Assembly (NCBI RefSeq): GCF_023634805.2
Contig: NZ_CP106881.1
Location: forward strand, 2,524,001 to 2,588,000
Direction of reading: 5' to 3'
Source: Comamonas endophytica
Lineage (GTDB): Bacteria; Pseudomonadota; Gammaproteobacteria; Burkholderiales; Burkholderiaceae_C
DNA length: 64,000 bases
Both the position numbers and the translations under genes were made by a program. Shown here in pieces: positions 24,759 to 33,603 of this stretch (positions are counted from its first letter, which is position 1; each line of letters begins with the position of its first letter). The notes beneath the pieces are model-generated. The model searched no databases. It had not been told where the DNA came from and saw only the letters and a program-made list of their open reading frames with translations.

Positions 24759-26198
24759 ATGAAACGTGCTCTTACCCTCCTGGGCCTCGTGGCCTGTCTG
24801 AGCGCCGGAGCGGAAAATCTCGCTGCGGCAAACCCTTCCCCTGGTGCTCCACCCAGTGCATCCGCCAGTGCTGCCCGCGCGCAGCAGTTCACGCTGTCCA
24901 ACGGCATGCAGCTGATCGTCCAGCAGGACCGGCGCGCCCCGACGGCGGTGCACATGGTCTGGGTGCGCGTGGGCTCCATGGACGAGGTCGACGGCACCTC
25001 GGGCGTGGCGCATGTGCTGGAGCACATGATGTTCAAGGGCTCGAAGAAGCTGCGCGCGGGCGAGTTCTCGCGCCGCGTGGCGGCGCTGGGCGGGCGCGAC
25101 AACGCCTTCACGAGCCGCGACTACACCGGCTATTACCAGCAGATCCCCGCGCAGCGCCTCGAGGATGTGATGCGGCTCGAGTCCGACCGCTTTGCCAACA
25201 ACCAATGGCCCGACGAGGAATTCCGCAGGGAGCTCGAAGTGGTCAAGGAAGAGCGGCGCATGCGCACCGACGACCAGCCGCGCGCCGCTTTGTTCGAGCA
25301 GTTCTATGCGACGGCCTACAACGCCTCGCCCTACCGCCGGCCCGTGGTGGGCTGGATGAGCGACCTCGAGGCCATGACGCCGGATGACGCGCGCGCGTTC
25401 TTCCGCAAATGGTATGTACCGTCCAACGCGGCCGTGGTGGTGGCCGGCGATGTCGATGTCGCCCAGGTGCGCCGACTGGCCGAGAAGTACTACGGCAGCA
25501 TCCCCGCCCGCGCCACGCCCGAGCGCAAGCCGCGCACCGAGCCGGCGCAGCTGGGCCTGCGCCGCATCACCGTGAAGCTGCCGGCCGAGCAGGCGCTGGT
25601 GGCGCTGGGCTTCAAGGTGCCGGGCATCTCGCAGTTGGAAACGCTGGGCCCGCAGGACCAGGATGCGCTGGCGCTGCTGGTGCTGTCCGAGGTGCTCAGC
25701 GGCTATGACGGCGCGCGCCTGGAGCGTGCACTGCAGCAGGGGCCGCAGCGCGTGGCGGATTCCGCCGGCAGCTCGGCTTCCGTGCTGGGCCGCGGACCGA
25801 GCATGTTCATGCTCACGGGCATCCCGGCCGCGGGCAGGACCACGGCGCAGGTCGAGGCTGCCCTGCGCGAGCAGGTCCAGCGCGTGGCGCGCGAAGGGGT
25901 CGCACCCGCCGAGCTCGAGCGCGTGAAGACGCAGTGGATCGCCAGCAATATCTATGAACGCGATTCGGTGTTCAACCAGGCGCAGGGGCTGGGCAGCTAC
26001 TGGAGCATGCAGTTGCCCATCGATGCCGAGGAGCGCCTGCTGCAGCACCTGCGGAGGGTCACTTCGGCGCAGGTCCAGGACGTGGCCGCGCGCTATTTCG
26101 GCGACGACCAGCTCACGGTCGCCACGCTGGAGCCGCAGCCGCTCGATCCGGGCAAGCCCCGGCGCCCCGAGTCCGCTGGCGACCAACCCCTGCATTGA
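24759..26198 (+). CDS. M16 family zinc metallopeptidase, catalytic subunit, secreted
   Basis: A 479-residue pitrilysin-family peptidase with a signal peptide (about 1-24). The inverted zinc motif is intact: H85-V-L-E88-H89, with the distal Glu at E164/E165 in EVVKEERRM, the expected spacing of about 76. Two M16 halves are present. It is probably periplasmic, degrading small peptides or processing a specific partner. The next gene encodes a catalytically dead homologue, a pairing typical of heterodimeric bacterial M16 proteases. The start is close to the divergent ftsY; TAGAAT at 24742 could be the -10, which would give a nearly leaderless transcript. Confidence 0.93.
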   Translation: MKRALTLLGLVACLSAGAENLAAANPSPGAPPSASASAARAQQFTLSNGMQLIVQQDRRAPTAVHMVWVRVGSMDEVDGTSGVAHVLEHMMFKGSKKLRAGEFSRRVAALGGRDNAFTSRDYTGYYQQIPAQRLEDVMRLESDRFANNQWPDEEFRRELEVVKEERRMRTDDQPRAALFEQFYATAYNASPYRRPVVGWMSDLEAMTPDDARAFFRKWYVPSNAAVVVAGDVDVAQVRRLAEKYYGSIPARATPERKPRTEPAQLGLRRITVKLPAEQALVALGFKVPGISQLETLGPQDQDALALLVLSEVLSGYDGARLERALQQGPQRVADSAGSSASVLGRGPSMFMLTGIPAAGRTTAQVEAALREQVQRVAREGVAPAELERVKTQWIASNIYERDSVFNQAQGLGSYWSMQLPIDAEERLLQHLRRVTSAQVQDVAARYFGDDQLTVATLEPQPLDPGKPRRPESAGDQPLH

Positions 26199-26218
26199 GC
26201 ATGCCCCGGAGTGACCGC

Positions 26219-27589
26219 ATGAAAGTTTTTTCCGCAAGAACCGCCAGCTGCCTGCTGGCCCTGACCGGCGGCCTGCTGGCCTCGCCCGCCTGGGCGCTGC
26301 TGCCCATCCAGCACTGGACACAACCCAGCGGCGCCAAGGTCTGGCTGGTCGACAGCCCCGGCATTCCAATGGTCGATGTCCAGGTCGCGTTCGACGCCGG
26401 CAGCCGGCGCGATCCCGCCGAGCAGGCCGGCCTGGCCTCGGCCGTGGCGCTGATGGCCTCCAAGGGCGTGAGCGCCAGCGGCAATGCGCCGGCGCAGGAT
26501 GAGAACGCGCTGGGCGAGGCCTGGGCCGACCTGGGCGCCAGCTTTGGCGCGGGCGCCGACGATGACGGCTTCAGCTATTCGCTGCGCTCGCTCACCGATC
26601 CCGCGCTGCTGACCCGTGCCGCGCAGCTGGCGGCGCGCCAGATCGCCGAGCCCAGCTGGCAGGAGGACATCTGGCTGCGCGAACGCGCGCGCTGGAGCGC
26701 GGCCATCAAGGAGTCGGACACCCAGCCGGGCACCGTCGCCGCCAAGGCCTTCTCGGCCGCGGTCTATGGCGGCCATCCCTATGGACAGCAGAGTTCCGCC
26801 GCCACCCTGGAGCGCATCGACGTGAGCGCCATGCAGTCCTTCCACCGCAGGCTGATCAACGCCTGCAGCGCGCGCGTGAGCATCGTGGGCGCGCTCGACC
26901 GCGAACAAGCCGACCAGCTGGTCCAGCAGCTGCTGGCACCGCTGCAGGCCCGCGACGCCGCTAGCCGGCCGGCCGGCAGTGCCTGCCCGCAGCAGCCCGC
27001 GCTGCCCGAGGTGCCGGCGCTGGCCGAGGCGCGCAATCTCGACATTCCCTTTGCTTCGGCCCAGGCCCATGTGCTGATCGGCCAGCCGGGCATCACCCGG
27101 CGCAACCCCGACTTCCTGGCGGTGATGGTCGGCAACCACATCCTGGGCGGCGGTGGCTTCACCTCGCGGCTGATGGAGCAGGTACGCGAAAAGCGCGGTC
27201 TGAGCTACAGCGTCTCCAGCAGCTTCGCGCCAGGCCTGCATGCGGGGGCGTTCGTCATCGGCCTGCAGACGCGTTCCGACCAGGCGCCCGAAGCCATCAA
27301 GGTGTCGCAGCAGGTGCTGGCCGATTTCGTCGCCAGGGGCCCCACCGAGGCCGAGCTGCGCGAAGCCAAGGACAACCTGATCGGCGGTTTCGCGCTGCGC
27401 ATCGACAGCAACCGCAAGCTGCTGGCGAATGTCGCCAACATTGCCTGGAACGATCTGCCGCTCGACTATCTGGAGCACTGGACGAAACGCGTCGAGGCAT
27501 TGACGGCCGACGAGGTGCGTGCCGCCATGGCGCGCATGCTTCAACCCGAGCGCATGGTGACCCTGTCCGTGGGAGCCCGCAAGCCATGA
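26219..27589 (+). CDS. M16 family peptidase-like protein, non-catalytic subunit, secreted
   Basis: A 456-residue M16 homologue with a signal peptide (about 1-25, ending SPAWA). Where the zinc motif should be, it reads EQAGLASAVALM, lacking the His and Glu ligands, so it is probably inactive. The C-terminal half keeps the substrate-handling region GGGGFTSRLMEQVREKRGLSYSVSS, equivalent to the R/Y motif of M16 beta-type subunits. It probably pairs with the active subunit encoded 20 bp upstream. A GGAG precedes the ATG at 26219, which I prefer over in-frame starts at 26195 (TTG) and 26201. The stop overlaps rsmD by 4 bases. Confidence 0.92.
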   Translation: MKVFSARTASCLLALTGGLLASPAWALLPIQHWTQPSGAKVWLVDSPGIPMVDVQVAFDAGSRRDPAEQAGLASAVALMASKGVSASGNAPAQDENALGEAWADLGASFGAGADDDGFSYSLRSLTDPALLTRAAQLAARQIAEPSWQEDIWLRERARWSAAIKESDTQPGTVAAKAFSAAVYGGHPYGQQSSAATLERIDVSAMQSFHRRLINACSARVSIVGALDREQADQLVQQLLAPLQARDAASRPAGSACPQQPALPEVPALAEARNLDIPFASAQAHVLIGQPGITRRNPDFLAVMVGNHILGGGGFTSRLMEQVREKRGLSYSVSSSFAPGLHAGAFVIGLQTRSDQAPEAIKVSQQVLADFVARGPTEAELREAKDNLIGGFALRIDSNRKLLANVANIAWNDLPLDYLEHWTKRVEALTADEVRAAMARMLQPERMVTLSVGARKP

Positions 27590-28323
27590 GCCGCTCCCGC
27601 ATTCACCTGGATGTGCAATCGATGGCAGTCGGCGATGCCATTGCCGCGCTGGAACGCAAGACCCGGGGGCGCAAGCTGCCCGAAGCGGCCGAGGCCCCGG
27701 CGCCGGCCAAAGGCAAGGCGGTCAAGTCTGCCCCGGCGAAGCCCGGCGCCAGCGGCGCCGGCGAGATCCGCATCATCGGCGGCCAGTGGCGGCGCACGCG
27801 CCTGCCCGTGGCTCAGCGACCGGGCCTGCGGCCCACGCCCGACCGCGTGCGTGAAACACTGTTCAACTGGCTGGGCCAGGACCTGAGCGGCTGGCGCTGC
27901 ATGGACGGCTTCGCAGGCACCGGCGCGCTGGGCTTCGAGGCCGCCTCGCGCGGCGCCAGGGAAGTCGTCATGGTCGAGCTCGATGCGGGCCTGGTGGCGC
28001 AGCTGCGCAGCCTGCAGCAGCGCCTGGGCGCGTCAGCCGTGAAGGTGCAGCGCGGCGATGCGCTGGGTGCCCTGCAGCAAGTGGCGCCAGGCAGCTTCGA
28101 CCTGGTGCTGCTCGATCCTCCGTTTGCCGAGAATGCGCTGTTCCTGCCCGCGCTGCGCGCGGCCTGCAGCGCTGTCGCCGCCAATGGCTGGATCTATCTC
28201 GAGGCGCCCGCCGAGTGGGACGACGTGGCGCTGGCGCCGCTGGGCCTGGTGCGCCAGCGCTACCTCAAGGCCGGCGCGGTGCATGCCCATCTGCTGCGCA
28301 AGGGGGACGACCCGGGCGCCTGA
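27586..28323 (+). CDS. rsmD: 16S rRNA (guanine(966)-N(2))-methyltransferase RsmD
   Basis: A 245-residue SAM-dependent methyltransferase acting on G966 in the 30S subunit. Family marks are IRIIGGQWRRTRLPV, LRPTPDRVRETLFNWL, the SAM loop DGFAGTGALGFEAASRGA, and the catalytic DLVLLDPPF. It has an extra N-terminal tail of about 55 residues rich in Ala, Pro and Lys (APAPAKGKAVKSAPAKPGA) compared with the usual length near 190. It is translationally coupled to the M16 gene by a 4-base overlap; coaD follows 91 bp later. Confidence 0.95.
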   Translation: MSRSRIHLDVQSMAVGDAIAALERKTRGRKLPEAAEAPAPAKGKAVKSAPAKPGASGAGEIRIIGGQWRRTRLPVAQRPGLRPTPDRVRETLFNWLGQDLSGWRCMDGFAGTGALGFEAASRGAREVVMVELDAGLVAQLRSLQQRLGASAVKVQRGDALGALQQVAPGSFDLVLLDPPFAENALFLPALRAACSAVAANGWIYLEAPAEWDDVALAPLGLVRQRYLKAGAVHAHLLRKGDDPGA

Positions 28324-28414
28324 GGCAGCCCCGGGGCGGGATGAGGTGCTGCGGCATAATCGCCCGCAAGGCGCAAGCCCTGCGCCATTGCCGCTACCTT
28401 GGAGAACTTCCCTC

Positions 28415-28915
28415 ATGGCCGACAACGTCCTTGCCGTCTATCCCGGCACCTTCGATCCGATCACCCTGGGCCATGAGGACGTGGTGCGGCGCGCGAGCCA
28501 GCTGTTCGGCCGGGTGATCGTGGCAGTGGCGGCGGGGCACCACAAGAAAACCATGTTCAGCCTCGAGGAGCGCATTGCCATGGTGCGCGAGGCCGTCAAG
28601 CCCTATCCGCAGGTAACGGTGGAAAGCTTCTCCGGCCTGTTGCGCGACTTCGTCGTGCAGCGCGGCGGCAAGGCCATGGTGCGCGGGCTGCGCGCGGTCA
28701 CCGACTTCGACTACGAGTTCCAGCTGGCCGGCATGAACCGCACGCTCATGCCCGATGTGGAAACGGTGTTCCTCACGCCCAGCGACAAGTTCCAGTTCAT
28801 CAGCAGTACTTTCGTGCGCGAGATCGCCACGCTGGGCGGCGAGGTCGACAAGTTCGTGTCCGCCGATGTGTATGAGCGCCTGCGCCAGAAAGTCGCCGGG
28901 CCGATGGCGGGGTGA
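28415..28915 (+). CDS. coaD: Pantetheine-phosphate adenylyltransferase CoaD
   Basis: A 166-residue nucleotidyltransferase making dephospho-CoA from 4'-phosphopantetheine and ATP. It shows the (T/H)xGH site in VYPGTFDPITLGHEDVV, GHHKKTMFSLEERI, the substrate loop RGLRAVTDFDYEFQLAGMNR, and the C-terminal ISSTFVRE. The length is normal. RsmD followed by CoaD is a common bacterial arrangement. It converges with the zinc peptidase gene at 28934, 18 bp away. Confidence 0.97.
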   Translation: MADNVLAVYPGTFDPITLGHEDVVRRASQLFGRVIVAVAAGHHKKTMFSLEERIAMVREAVKPYPQVTVESFSGLLRDFVVQRGGKAMVRGLRAVTDFDYEFQLAGMNRTLMPDVETVFLTPSDKFQFISSTFVREIATLGGEVDKFVSADVYERLRQKVAGPMAG

Positions 28916-28933
28916 GCGCCAGAGCGCCGGGCA

Positions 28934-30043
28934 TCACATTTCCGGGGAAGCGGCCTCGTCGACGTACTGCAGCTCGCTGTCATAGCGGTGCTGCTGCAGC
29001 AGCTCATGCACCCACAGCAGCTTGCACCGCGCCCCGGCTGACAGCGCAAAGGGGTAGGCATCGAGGTGGCCCAGGCTGCGGTTGAGGCTGTTGAGCAACA
29101 GCGTCAGCGGCACCCATTGCTCGAGCATGGTGGCGAAGTCCGGCCTGTTGGCGCCAAACGGGTTTTCCACGCGCTGGTCGTGCGGCTGCGCCGGATCGGG
29201 CACGGTCACGCGGGTGTGGTAGCTGGCCGCGGTCTCCAGCAGGTCCACCATGTGCAGGTAGTGGGCCCAGGTCTCGGCCCAGTCTTCCCAGGGGTGCGAC
29301 TGCGCATAGCTGCTGATGAAGCTGTCCTGCCAGCCGGTGAGCTTGTCTTCCTTGGCGTAATAGCGCTGCAGGGCTTCGCCATAGTCCTCGCGCTCGTCGC
29401 CGAACAGGATGCGGAAGCGCTCGAGGTTGGGGGTGTCCTTGATCAGCAGATCCCAGAAGAAGTGCCCGCATTCGTGGCGCAGATGGCCGATCAGGGTGCG
29501 ATAGGGCTCGTTCAGCGAGATCCGCCGGCGGGCGCGTTCTTCGTCATCGGCCTCGGCCACATTGAGCGTGATGGTGCCGTTGTCATGCCCGGTCATCACG
29601 CGCGGCTGGCCTTCGAGGTCTTCCAGCAGGTGGTAGACGGGGGCGCGTTCGCCCGGCCTGGGCCGCAAGCCAAGACGTGCCAGGTTGTAGTACAGCAGCC
29701 GCTTGGCTGCCTCGATCTGGCGCCAGCGCCTGAGGTTGGCGAGATCCGAGAGGTCGGGCAGCCAGCGCGTCTGGCGGCAGGACACGCACAGCGCATGGGG
29801 GTCGCTGTCGTCCACGGTGAAGTTGCAGGCCTTGTATTCGGTACGGTTGCGGCAAAAGCGCTGGACAGCGGATGTTTGGGCACCCTTTTGCCCGGTGCGC
29901 CGCCACCTGTCGTTTTCGAGCGGCTCCATGGCGGCTATCTCCAGCGACTGCGGCAGGAACGCCAGCGTCGCTCCGCAGTGCAGGCACTCCACACTGTCGA
30001 AAAAAACCAGATGACCGCATTGGTCGCAATTGAATACCTGCAT
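28934..30043 (-). CDS. Putative zinc-binding metallopeptidase with N-terminal zinc ribbon
   Basis: A 369-residue protein of the 'putative zinc-binding metallopeptidase' family. Two Cys clusters lie at the N-terminus: C6/C9/C20/C23 (a rubredoxin-like ribbon) and C64/C73/C86/C89. The peptidase-like motif is H190-E-C-G-H194, an HExxH, in HLRHECGHFFWDLL, with downstream acidic residues around GDEREDYGEALQRYY. No signal peptide, so it is probably cytosolic. Substrate and biological role are unknown. The ATG at 30043 is chosen; two residues could be added by an in-frame ATG at 30049. Confidence 0.85.
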   Translation of the reverse strand: MQVFNCDQCGHLVFFDSVECLHCGATLAFLPQSLEIAAMEPLENDRWRRTGQKGAQTSAVQRFCRNRTEYKACNFTVDDSDPHALCVSCRQTRWLPDLSDLANLRRWRQIEAAKRLLYYNLARLGLRPRPGERAPVYHLLEDLEGQPRVMTGHDNGTITLNVAEADDEERARRRISLNEPYRTLIGHLRHECGHFFWDLLIKDTPNLERFRILFGDEREDYGEALQRYYAKEDKLTGWQDSFISSYAQSHPWEDWAETWAHYLHMVDLLETAASYHTRVTVPDPAQPHDQRVENPFGANRPDFATMLEQWVPLTLLLNSLNRSLGHLDAYPFALSAGARCKLLWVHELLQQHRYDSELQYVDEAASPEM

Positions 30044-30129
30044 ACACACCTACCTACGACGAACAGGGCCGGAATCGCTTCCGGCCCAGGTTCATGAGCG
30101 CTGTCGGGCCCGTTGCCGGGCCCGGCAGG

Positions 30130-30447
30130 TCAAGGGCGCACCACGATGCTGTTGCGCACTTCACGCACATGCTTGGTGGAGCGAGCGATCTGCTCCGCGC
30201 GGGTCTTTTCCGCCTGGGTCTTGGCGAAGCCCGACAGCTGGACCGTACCGTTCAGGGTCTCGACGCTGATCGAGCTGGCGGCCACGGACTTGTCTTCGGC
30301 CATCTTGGCCTTCACGGCGGTCGTGATGCCTGCGTCGTCCATGTAGGCGCCGACCGACTGCTGGTCGCGGAACACGGAGCAGCCCGTGGCGGCCACCAGG
30401 GTGGCGCCGGTGACGACGGCAAAAGCAATGGCGCGGGTGAATTTCAT
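30130..30447 (-). CDS. BON domain lipoprotein
   Basis: A 105-residue lipoprotein: the signal sequence ends VAATGC (lipid Cys23), followed by one BON domain (about 40-103) with the typical DAGITTAVKAKMAEDKSVAA and the glycine of TVQLSGFAKTQAEK. BON domains bind phospholipid membranes and occur in OsmY/DolP-type proteins that protect the envelope under stress. A GGAAGAAACC stretch precedes the ATG. It is followed by two other small envelope-stress genes upstream on the same strand, but the 167-bp gap suggests its own promoter. Confidence 0.9.
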   Translation of the reverse strand: MKFTRAIAFAVVTGATLVAATGCSVFRDQQSVGAYMDDAGITTAVKAKMAEDKSVAASSISVETLNGTVQLSGFAKTQAEKTRAEQIARSTKHVREVRNSIVVRP

Positions 30448-30614
30448 GGTTTCTTCCTTTTAGTGATGCGGCTGGCGCACATGGAACACGGGTTTTCTCG
30501 ATGTTCCAGTGGCCGGGAACCAAAATGAACAGGTATGCCGTGGGTCCGGGCCGTGAAGCGGCGGCGATCAGGGGCCGCCACAGGCTTCAAACGCAGCCCG
30601 GCAATGCCATCGGC

Positions 30615-31040
30615 TCAGCGACGCGAGCGCGAGCCCCACATGAAGGCGGTGGCGATGGCGGCACCGGCGGCGGCGGCCATCACCAGCGACTTCGCGGGCT
30701 GCTCGACCACGTAGCGGTTCGTGGCTTCGGCTGCGCATTGCAGCTGCTGGCGTGCACGCTCGGAAGTGTCGGCGCAGAAGTGGATGCTGCGGCTGGCGAG
30801 TTCCTGGGCGCGGGCGGCCAGGTCGTCAATGACGGGGGCAACCTGCTTCTGTGCGGATTCCAGGCCTTCCTGAACCTTGTCGGCAGCCTCGGTGGCAGCC
30901 TTGCGGGTGGCGTTCACGCCTTCTTTGGCGGTTTCTGCAGCACTGTTCACGCCTTCCTTGGCGCTGTCGGCAGCGTTGTTGACCAGGTTCTTGGTGGCGT
31001 CGGCGGCTTTCTGGGTATCGGCGTTGTTGTTCATGTTCAT
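30615..31040 (-). CDS. DUF883/ElaB-YqjD-like membrane-anchored protein
   Basis: A 141-residue protein with a long amphipathic helical region (about 10-105, heptad-like runs such as KEGVNSAAETAKEGVNATRKAA) and a C-terminal hydrophobic anchor (about 118-135) ending GSRSRR. This matches the ElaB/YgaM/YqjD family of inner-membrane, ribosome-associated proteins induced in stationary phase. A perfect GGAGGA site precedes the ATG at 31040, which fixes the start against a longer open frame. The imperfect 11-residue repeats in residues 20-60 resemble LEA-type repeats. Confidence 0.85.
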   Translation of the reverse strand: MNMNNNADTQKAADATKNLVNNAADSAKEGVNSAAETAKEGVNATRKAATEAADKVQEGLESAQKQVAPVIDDLAARAQELASRSIHFCADTSERARQQLQCAAEATNRYVVEQPAKSLVMAAAAGAAIATAFMWGSRSRR

Positions 31041-31087
31041 GGAATCCTCCGTTGAAGTTTGCGGGTGTGGCAGGGGGCCTGACGGGT

Positions 31088-31252
31088 TCAGCGCTTCTTG
31101 AGAAGGCTGAGCACGAATGTCACGATGGCCATGATCACGAAGACGTAAAACAGGATCTTCGCAATGCCTACGGCACCTGCGGCAATGCCGCCGAAGCCGA
31201 AGACGGCGGCAATCAGGGCGATGACCAGAAAGATGACAGCGTAATGCAGCAT
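31088..31252 (-). CDS. DUF1328 small membrane protein
   Basis: A 54-residue protein with two hydrophobic helices: [21 protein letters not shown] at the start and a second helix running to LSLLKKR. The pattern [19 protein letters not shown] is the DUF1328 (YtjA-type) signature. Such proteins are induced by stress; function unknown. It lies 47 bp upstream of the DUF883 gene on the same strand, so the two may share a transcript. Confidence 0.88.
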   Translation of the reverse strand: MLHYAVIFLVIALIAAVFGFGGIAAGAVGIAKILFYVFVIMAIVTFVLSLLKKR

Positions 31253-31453
31253 GCAGTTCTCCTATGAAAGCGTGCAGGAGCAAGTCTGAAGAGTGCTTGC
31301 TGCCAGCAGTGCTGTAACAACAACTCTAGGGGCCGGACCATTGCGGCGCTGCCAGTGTCGGGCGAGGCCCATTGTCAGCTTTGTGGAGGTCAAAGGAGTC
31401 GTCCCGCTCCTACACTTGCCGCCGTGCAGCCAGGCCGCGGGCCTGGCTGTTTC

Positions 31454-32821
31454 TCATGCCGCAATCGCAGGGGCGGGCGCGGCGGCGGTGACCGGGATCA
31501 CCGCGGAGATGGTGGTGCCCTTGCCGACTTCCGATGACACCGTGAGCCGGCCGCCTGCAGCCTCGACGCGGTGGCGCATGCCGGCCAGCCCATGCGAGTT
31601 CAGGCGCACGGTGCCGGTCTCGAAGCCTTCGCCGTCGTCCTGGATCTGCACCGCGACATAGGTCGGGTAGTTGTGCACCGTCACGACCGCGTTCTTGGCC
31701 TTGGCGTATTTGCCGATGTTGGTCAGCGATTCCTGCACGATGCGGTAGACCGTGAGCTGGGTGGTCTCGGGCAGGTCCACCGGTTCGAGGTTGGCTTCGA
31801 CCTCGATGTTGCTGCGCTGGGCGAATTCGCGCGTGAGGATCTCCAGCGAGGTGATCAGCCCCAGGTTGGCAAGGGAGGAGGGGCGCAGGTCCTCGATGAT
31901 GCGGCGCTTGAGTGCGATGCCGCTGTTGAGCGCCTCGATCAGATGCTGCACGCGCTCGGAGATCTCCGGCGTGGACATGTCGATGCGCGACTTCAGGCGC
32001 GCCACGTCGAGCTTGGCTGCCGTCAGCAGCGCGCCCAGCTCGTCATGCAGCTCGCGCGCCAGATGGCCGCGCTCGTCCTCGCGCACCTGCTGGAGGTGGT
32101 TGGCGAGCTCGGTCAGGGTGGCGGTGCGTTCGCGCACCAGCTCCTCAAGGCGCAGGCGTTCGTCGCGCTGCAGTTCCTGCTCGCGCTCGTGCGAGGCCTG
32201 CAGGCTGTGGGCCTGGCGCAGGTACATGTAGAACGCCAGCAGCCCGATCACCGTCACCGTGGCGATGCCGATGCGCGACAGCAGCAGCGACTGTTCGATG
32301 TTGGCCTGGCTGATGCGGCTGCGCTCGGTGGTGCTCTCCATCAGGTTCTGGCTGTAGGCACGGATCGCATCCATGTTCTCCTTGCCCAGGTCGGTGAACA
32401 TGACGAAACGCCAAGCTTCCTCGTTGCCCTGGCGGTACAGGCGCAGGCTCAGCTCCATTTCGGAGAGCTTGCGTGCCACCTGGCGCGACAGCGGCGCGAA
32501 GGTGTCGAGATCCGGGCGCGAGGCCATGAAGATGTTGCGCAGGTTGTCGAGATTGCCGTTGACCGAGGCCACTGCCTTCTCGTAGGGCTCGAGATAGCGT
32601 TCGTCGTTGGTCAGCAGGTAGCCGCGCATGCCGGTTTCGGCATCGAGCATGTTCTGCAGCAGCATGCTGAGCGATGCCCGGGCATTGTGGATGTGTGACA
32701 AATTGTCCAGCGCATCGCGCGAACGCTTGTAACCCACTTCGTTGATGCCAACGAGCAAAACGGCTGCCAAAATGGCAAGTGGCAAGCTGATGGCGAGCCT
32801 GCGTAGTTGTGACCAGCGCAT
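31454..32821 (-). CDS. CHASE3-domain sensor histidine kinase (NarX/DegS type)
   Basis: A 455-residue membrane kinase. Helix 1 (about 8-26) and helix 2 (about 183-201) flank a periplasmic four-helix CHASE3 sensor with the motif MLDAETGMRGYLLTNDERYLEPY. A coiled coil (about 205-250) leads to the HisKA_3 dimerisation helix with phospho-acceptor H259 in ARELHDELGALL, then an ATPase domain (IQDDGEGF, GLAGMRHRVEAAGG). AGGAGGA stands just before the ATG at 32821, which fixes that start. The divergent response regulator at 32971 is the likely partner. The signal sensed is unknown. Confidence 0.94.
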   Translation of the reverse strand: MRWSQLRRLAISLPLAILAAVLLVGINEVGYKRSRDALDNLSHIHNARASLSMLLQNMLDAETGMRGYLLTNDERYLEPYEKAVASVNGNLDNLRNIFMASRPDLDTFAPLSRQVARKLSEMELSLRLYRQGNEEAWRFVMFTDLGKENMDAIRAYSQNLMESTTERSRISQANIEQSLLLSRIGIATVTVIGLLAFYMYLRQAHSLQASHEREQELQRDERLRLEELVRERTATLTELANHLQQVREDERGHLARELHDELGALLTAAKLDVARLKSRIDMSTPEISERVQHLIEALNSGIALKRRIIEDLRPSSLANLGLITSLEILTREFAQRSNIEVEANLEPVDLPETTQLTVYRIVQESLTNIGKYAKAKNAVVTVHNYPTYVAVQIQDDGEGFETGTVRLNSHGLAGMRHRVEAAGGRLTVSSEVGKGTTISAVIPVTAAAPAPAIAA

Positions 32822-32970
32822 GAAGTTCCTCCTGGTGCGGAGTTTCAGCGAGTTATTCTGCATAATCAAGACACCTCGATACACCGTGGCCCAGCAGGTG
32901 TGTCGTAACTAAGTGTTCACTTGTGGTAGCTAAAGGGCAGTTGCCCGCCCAAAGAGGGAGAGAAACTTCA

Positions 32971-33603
32971 ATGATCAAGATAGGCATTGTGGATGACCAC
33001 GCGATCGTCCGTTCGGGTTTGCGTCAATTTTTATCGGAGCACGTGGATTTGCGCGTGGTGGGGGAGGCCTCGAACGGCCGCGAGGCCATTGACCTGGTGC
33101 GCGAGCAGGAAATCGATGTGCTGCTGATGGACCTGTCCATGCCCGGGCAAAGCGGCCTCGACGCGCTGGCCATGCTGCGCGCCAAGGCGCCTGACATGGG
33201 GATCCTGATCCTCAGCGGCTATCCTGAAGAGCATTACGCCATCAACCTGATCCGTCAGGGCGCGAGCGGCTATCTCAACAAGGAATGCGATCCGCAGGAG
33301 ATCGCCGAAGCCATCCGCACCATCGCACTGGGGCGGCGCTATCTGACCCCGGCGGTGGCCGACCTGCTGGCGCAGCAGCTCAACCGCAAGGATGACGCAC
33401 CGGCCCACGAGCAGCTCTCGGAGCGCGAGTTCCAGGTGTTCCTCAAGCTGGCGCGCGGCGAGACCGCGGGCGACATCGCCAAGTCGCTGTCGCTGAGCGT
33501 GAAGACCGTGAGCACTTACCGCACACGGTTGATGGAGAAGATGGCGCTGTCCTCGAACAGCGACTTGACCTACTACGCGCTCAAGAACCGTTTGATCGAT
33601 TGA
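32971..33603 (+). CDS. NarL/FixJ-family response regulator
   Basis: A 210-residue two-domain regulator: a receiver with acidic pocket D8/D9, phospho-acceptor D54 (LLMDLSMPG) and the usual Lys near 103-105, then a LuxR-type DNA-binding helix-turn-helix (about 140-205; LSEREFQVFLKLARGETAGD and VKTVSTYRTRLMEK). It diverges from the CHASE3 kinase gene with 149 bp between, and is its probable partner. Its 3' end overlaps the next regulator tail-to-tail by 23 bases. Confidence 0.93.
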   Translation: MIKIGIVDDHAIVRSGLRQFLSEHVDLRVVGEASNGREAIDLVREQEIDVLLMDLSMPGQSGLDALAMLRAKAPDMGILILSGYPEEHYAINLIRQGASGYLNKECDPQEIAEAIRTIALGRRYLTPAVADLLAQQLNRKDDAPAHEQLSEREFQVFLKLARGETAGDIAKSLSLSVKTVSTYRTRLMEKMALSSNSDLTYYALKNRLID

